Assembly (NCBI GenBank): GCA_023424585.1
Contig: JAFADT010000890.1
Coordinates: 1 to 9,715, forward strand
Length of the DNA stretch: 9,715 nucleotides
Origin: Pseudomonadota bacterium
GTDB lineage: Bacteria; Myxococcota; Myxococcia; Myxococcales; Myxococcaceae
Reading direction: 5' to 3'
In this document: one piece after another, positions 7,992-9,715 of the stretch
Layout: each line of letters begins with the position of its first letter
How positions within the stretch are numbered: position 1 is the first letter of the stretch
Notes under the pieces: model-generated
Databases searched by the model: none
Seen by the model: only the letters and a program-made list of their open reading frames with translations
What the model was told of the DNA's origin: nothing
Made by a program: the position numbers and the translations under genes

Positions 7992-9044
7992 TCAGTCGGG
8001 AGGGAGCAGCGGGATGCGGCGGCCTTCCAGGTCGCTCTGGAGCGCGGCCTGGATGACGCGCACGGTCTCGCTCGCGCTCAGCGCCGTCACGGGCACGGGC
8101 GCTCCATGGAGGATGGCGGCGCCGAGCTGCCGGTAGAACTGGCCGTAGTCGCCGGGCACGGTGGTGACGGTCTCCCCCGAGGCGAGCAGCCGGCCATGGC
8201 GCTCCACGGGCTCGCGGCCGAAGTCCGGATGGCCGGGACGCAAGCCTGCTTCGAGCTGTCCCTCCTGCGGATCCAGTTCGTGCTTCAGGTAGGCATCCCG
8301 GTCGCCCTGTAAAACGAAGCGGGGCCACGGTGCATGCACGACGGAGCCGGAGTGCAGCACCACTCGCAGCGTGCCGTAGCGAAGGACCAGGTGGAACCAG
8401 TCTGTCCCCTGCGCGCCCGGGCGCTGCCGGCCGAGGTCGGCGGTCACGGACTCCGGCAGGCCGAAGAGCTGCACGGCCTGGTCGATGAGGTGTGAGCCCA
8501 GGTCCCACAGCGTGCCGCCGCCGGGCACATTCTGTTCCTTCCAGCGAGCCTTCACCTGGGGCCGGAAGCGGTCGAAGTGGCTCTCCATGCTGTAGAGCGT
8601 CCCGAGCCGTCCCTGTTCCAGCAGCTGGCGCACGGTGAGGAAGTCCCCGTCCCAGCGGCGGTTGTGGAACACGGAGAGGCACAGCCCACGCTCCTTGGCG
8701 AGCGCATCCAGTCGCAGCGCTTCGTCCGCGTCGAGCGTGACGGGCTTCTCCACCACCACATGTTTGTCCGCGCGCAGCGCCTGTCTCGCGAGCGACGCAT
8801 GCGAGTCATTGGGAGTGCACACGACGAGCACATCCAGGTCCGGATCCGTCAGCAGTGACTCCACGGTGCCGGTGCGGACGCCAGGCCAGTCGCGGGTCAC
8901 GGTGTCCACGCGGCTCGATGCCACGGCGGCCAGGGTCAACGCGGGCTCCGCGGCGATGAGGGGTCCATGGAAGCGAGAACCAGACAAGCCATAGCCGAGG
9001 AGGCCCACCCGCAACGGGGAGCCAGGGACGCGAGTGGAGGTCAT
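7992..9044 (-). CDS. Gfo/Idh/MocA-family NAD(P)-dependent oxidoreductase (YdgJ-like)
   Basis: A 350-residue soluble dehydrogenase of the usual family length. The N-terminal Rossmann fold has GLLGYGLSG at residues 14-22; the family EKP motif is Glu99-Lys100-Pro101, Lys100 being the expected catalytic lysine; the DxxxH motif is Asp181-His185 (DLGSHLIDQA). SVFHNRRWDGDF (124-135), ESHFDRFRPQV (154-164) and LDPQEGQL (257-264) closely follow E. coli YdgJ as I recall it. Members oxidise or reduce sugars, inositols or related polyols; the substrate here is unknown. ATG 9044 is chosen because the fold starts 12 residues later. An upstream in-frame ATG at 9164 would add 40 residues unlike the family and would run into a repeat array. 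No clear Shine-Dalgarno precedes 9044, so a leaderless transcript is possible. The gene points the same way as the synthetase but is separated by about 760 bp and an opposing remnant, so it is not in an operon with it. Confidence 0.93.
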   Translation of the reverse strand: MTSTRVPGSPLRVGLLGYGLSGSRFHGPLIAAEPALTLAAVASSRVDTVTRDWPGVRTGTVESLLTDPDLDVLVVCTPNDSHASLARQALRADKHVVVEKPVTLDADEALRLDALAKERGLCLSVFHNRRWDGDFLTVRQLLEQGRLGTLYSMESHFDRFRPQVKARWKEQNVPGGGTLWDLGSHLIDQAVQLFGLPESVTADLGRQRPGAQGTDWFHLVLRYGTLRVVLHSGSVVHAPWPRFVLQGDRDAYLKHELDPQEGQLEAGLRPGHPDFGREPVERHGRLLASGETVTTVPGDYGQFYRQLGAAILHGAPVPVTALSASETVRVIQAALQSDLEGRRIPLLPPD

Positions 9045-9120
9045 GGCCCGAAAGGGTAGCGGGAAGTGCTCCCGATGCGGACAGACATGAGGACCTGTCC
9101 CTGCCACCTTCCCGACATCC

Positions 9121-9580
9121 GCCGCCACGAAGGGCACCAGGAGAAGGTCGCAGCAGAGGGCCACGACGTCGTGCCTGGGTGAATGCCCACACAGGCTCCG
9201 GATGGAAGCAGGGGTGAATGCGAGGTCGTGTCACGGCGGCCGCAAAGGCGAAGCCACAGGGGGAGTCTGCGGCGAACCGCGACGTCACGTTGACGCGGTC
9301 GCAGAGGTGAACCACGGATGGAATCGGCGGTCCTCTGCGACGTCTTGCCAACGCGGATGCAGAGGCAAAGCCACGGGCGGAGACAGCGGTGAACCGCGAC
9401 GTCGTGCCATTACGAGGCCAAGGGTAAGGGCACGAATGGAGGTCGCGATAGGTCGGGACACCTTGCCGAGGAGGGACAAGCGCGAAGCCACAGGCAGAGG
9501 CCGCAGTGCCTTCCTTCGCGGATGCAAAGTGGAGCTGCGAACGGAGGCACCGGTGGGCGCGACTTCATCCCTGCGCGGCC
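9121..9580. repeat. Degenerate tandem repeat, about 8 units of 57-60 bp
   Basis: The segment is built of contiguous units resembling CGCAGAGGTGAACCACGGATGG followed by a CGACGTC-TGCC block. Block anchors lie at 9164, 9221 (as CGAGGTC), 9280, 9338, 9397, about 9455 (diverged) and 9560 (CGACTTC). Spacing is 57-59 bp, apart from one shortened unit at about 9475-9522. The 12-mer CGACGTCGTGCC recurs exactly at 9164 and 9397. Several units hold a small stem before the block (GCGG-CGAA-CCGC at 9269-9280; GCGGT...ACCGC at 9386-9397); another pairs CGCAGAGG (9300-9307) with CCTCTGCG (9332-9339). The period is not a multiple of three, which argues against a repeated protein domain. No gene is supported here; 9045-9120 holds only the oxidoreductase upstream region, including a small inverted repeat CGGGA/TCCCG at 9060-9074. 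Confidence 0.7.
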
Positions 9581-9632
9581 TCAATGATGGGGCACGGACA
9601 GGGCCACCTGCCGGGCTCGCTTTCCGGAAACC

Positions 9633-9649
9633 TGTCCGACAGTCGGACA
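9633..9649. promoter_or_regulatory. Perfect 17-bp palindrome, possible operator (copy 1)
   Basis: TGTCCGAC-A-GTCGGACA has two 8-bp arms around a single base. The size and symmetry fit a dimeric repressor site such as those of the TetR family, but no regulator gene is in view. It lies between the tandem repeat and the right edge, so the target would be a gene beyond the window. Confidence 0.5.
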
Positions 9650-9684
9650 AGCTTTCGCCACATGGTGCCCGAACTCGAGACCGA

Positions 9685-9697
9685 GTCCGACAGTCGG
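9685..9697. promoter_or_regulatory. Second copy of the palindrome core (copy 2)
   Basis: GTCCGACAGTCGG repeats the central 13 bases of the palindrome at 9633-9649, about 50 bp (roughly five helical turns) further right. The right arm is imperfect (GTCGGCC in place of GTCGGAC). The pairing and spacing suggest a two-site operator or a family of intergenic repeats. Confidence 0.45.
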
Positions 9698-9715
9698 CCA
9701 GCCCTGCGCCAATTG

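Noticed and set aside
7458..8312. Plus-strand frame as one intact 284-residue protein
   Set aside because: Only the middle part (about 7671-7985) looks like a GNAT; the N-terminus is unlike the family and the C-terminal 100 residues are antisense to a conserved gene.
9045..9164. N-terminal extension of the oxidoreductase from an ATG at 9164
   Set aside because: The extra 40 residues do not resemble the family, and the DNA belongs partly to the tandem repeat; the Rossmann motif fits a start at 9044.
9121..9580. CRISPR array
   Set aside because: The units are contiguous and degenerate along their whole length; there are no constant short repeats separated by unique spacers and no cas genes.
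9285..9650. Minus-strand open frame in the right-hand intergenic region
   Set aside because: Arg/Pro-rich translation of the tandem repeat with no domain; the repeat period is out of codon phase.

Overview
The window is very GC-rich, with strong G/C preference at third codon positions. It holds the front end of a large nonribosomal peptide synthetase (NRPS) gene. This combination suggests a myxobacterium (Corallococcus/Myxococcus type). That placement is an inference from composition and gene style; no phylogenetic marker gene is present.

Left three quarters (1-7230, minus strand): one uninterrupted reading frame of 2410 codons. It starts at an ATG at 7230 behind a good Shine-Dalgarno and runs off the left edge. 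In order it encodes C1-A1-PCP1-C2-A2-PCP2-C3(partial). All three condensation domains keep HHxxxDG, both carrier domains keep GGHSL, and both adenylation domains have complete core motifs. The ten pocket residues, read by eye, are DVWHVSLVEK for A1 (serine-like) and DALWLGGTFK for A2 (valine/small aliphatic-like). No epimerase, methyltransferase or thioesterase lies in the visible part. The protein opens with a C domain and no NRPS/PKS gene precedes it here. It therefore either starts a lipopeptide-type chain or takes its substrate from a protein encoded elsewhere.

Middle (7231-7985): an intergenic region of about 280 bp with two small hairpins, then the remains of a plus-strand GNAT acetyltransferase. 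Its recognisable parts are spread over all three frames, and the intact-looking C-terminal part has no stop at the family's usual end. I read it as a decayed gene.

Right (7992-9044, minus strand): a complete Gfo/Idh/MocA-family oxidoreductase closely resembling E. coli YdgJ. It converges with the acetyltransferase remnant and is probably an ordinary housekeeping gene at the cluster border.

Far right (9045-9715): no convincing gene. It holds a degenerate tandem array of about 8 units of 57-60 bp (about 9121-9580). Beyond it is a perfect 17-bp palindrome (9633-9649), with a second, imperfect copy about 50 bp further on (9685-9697).
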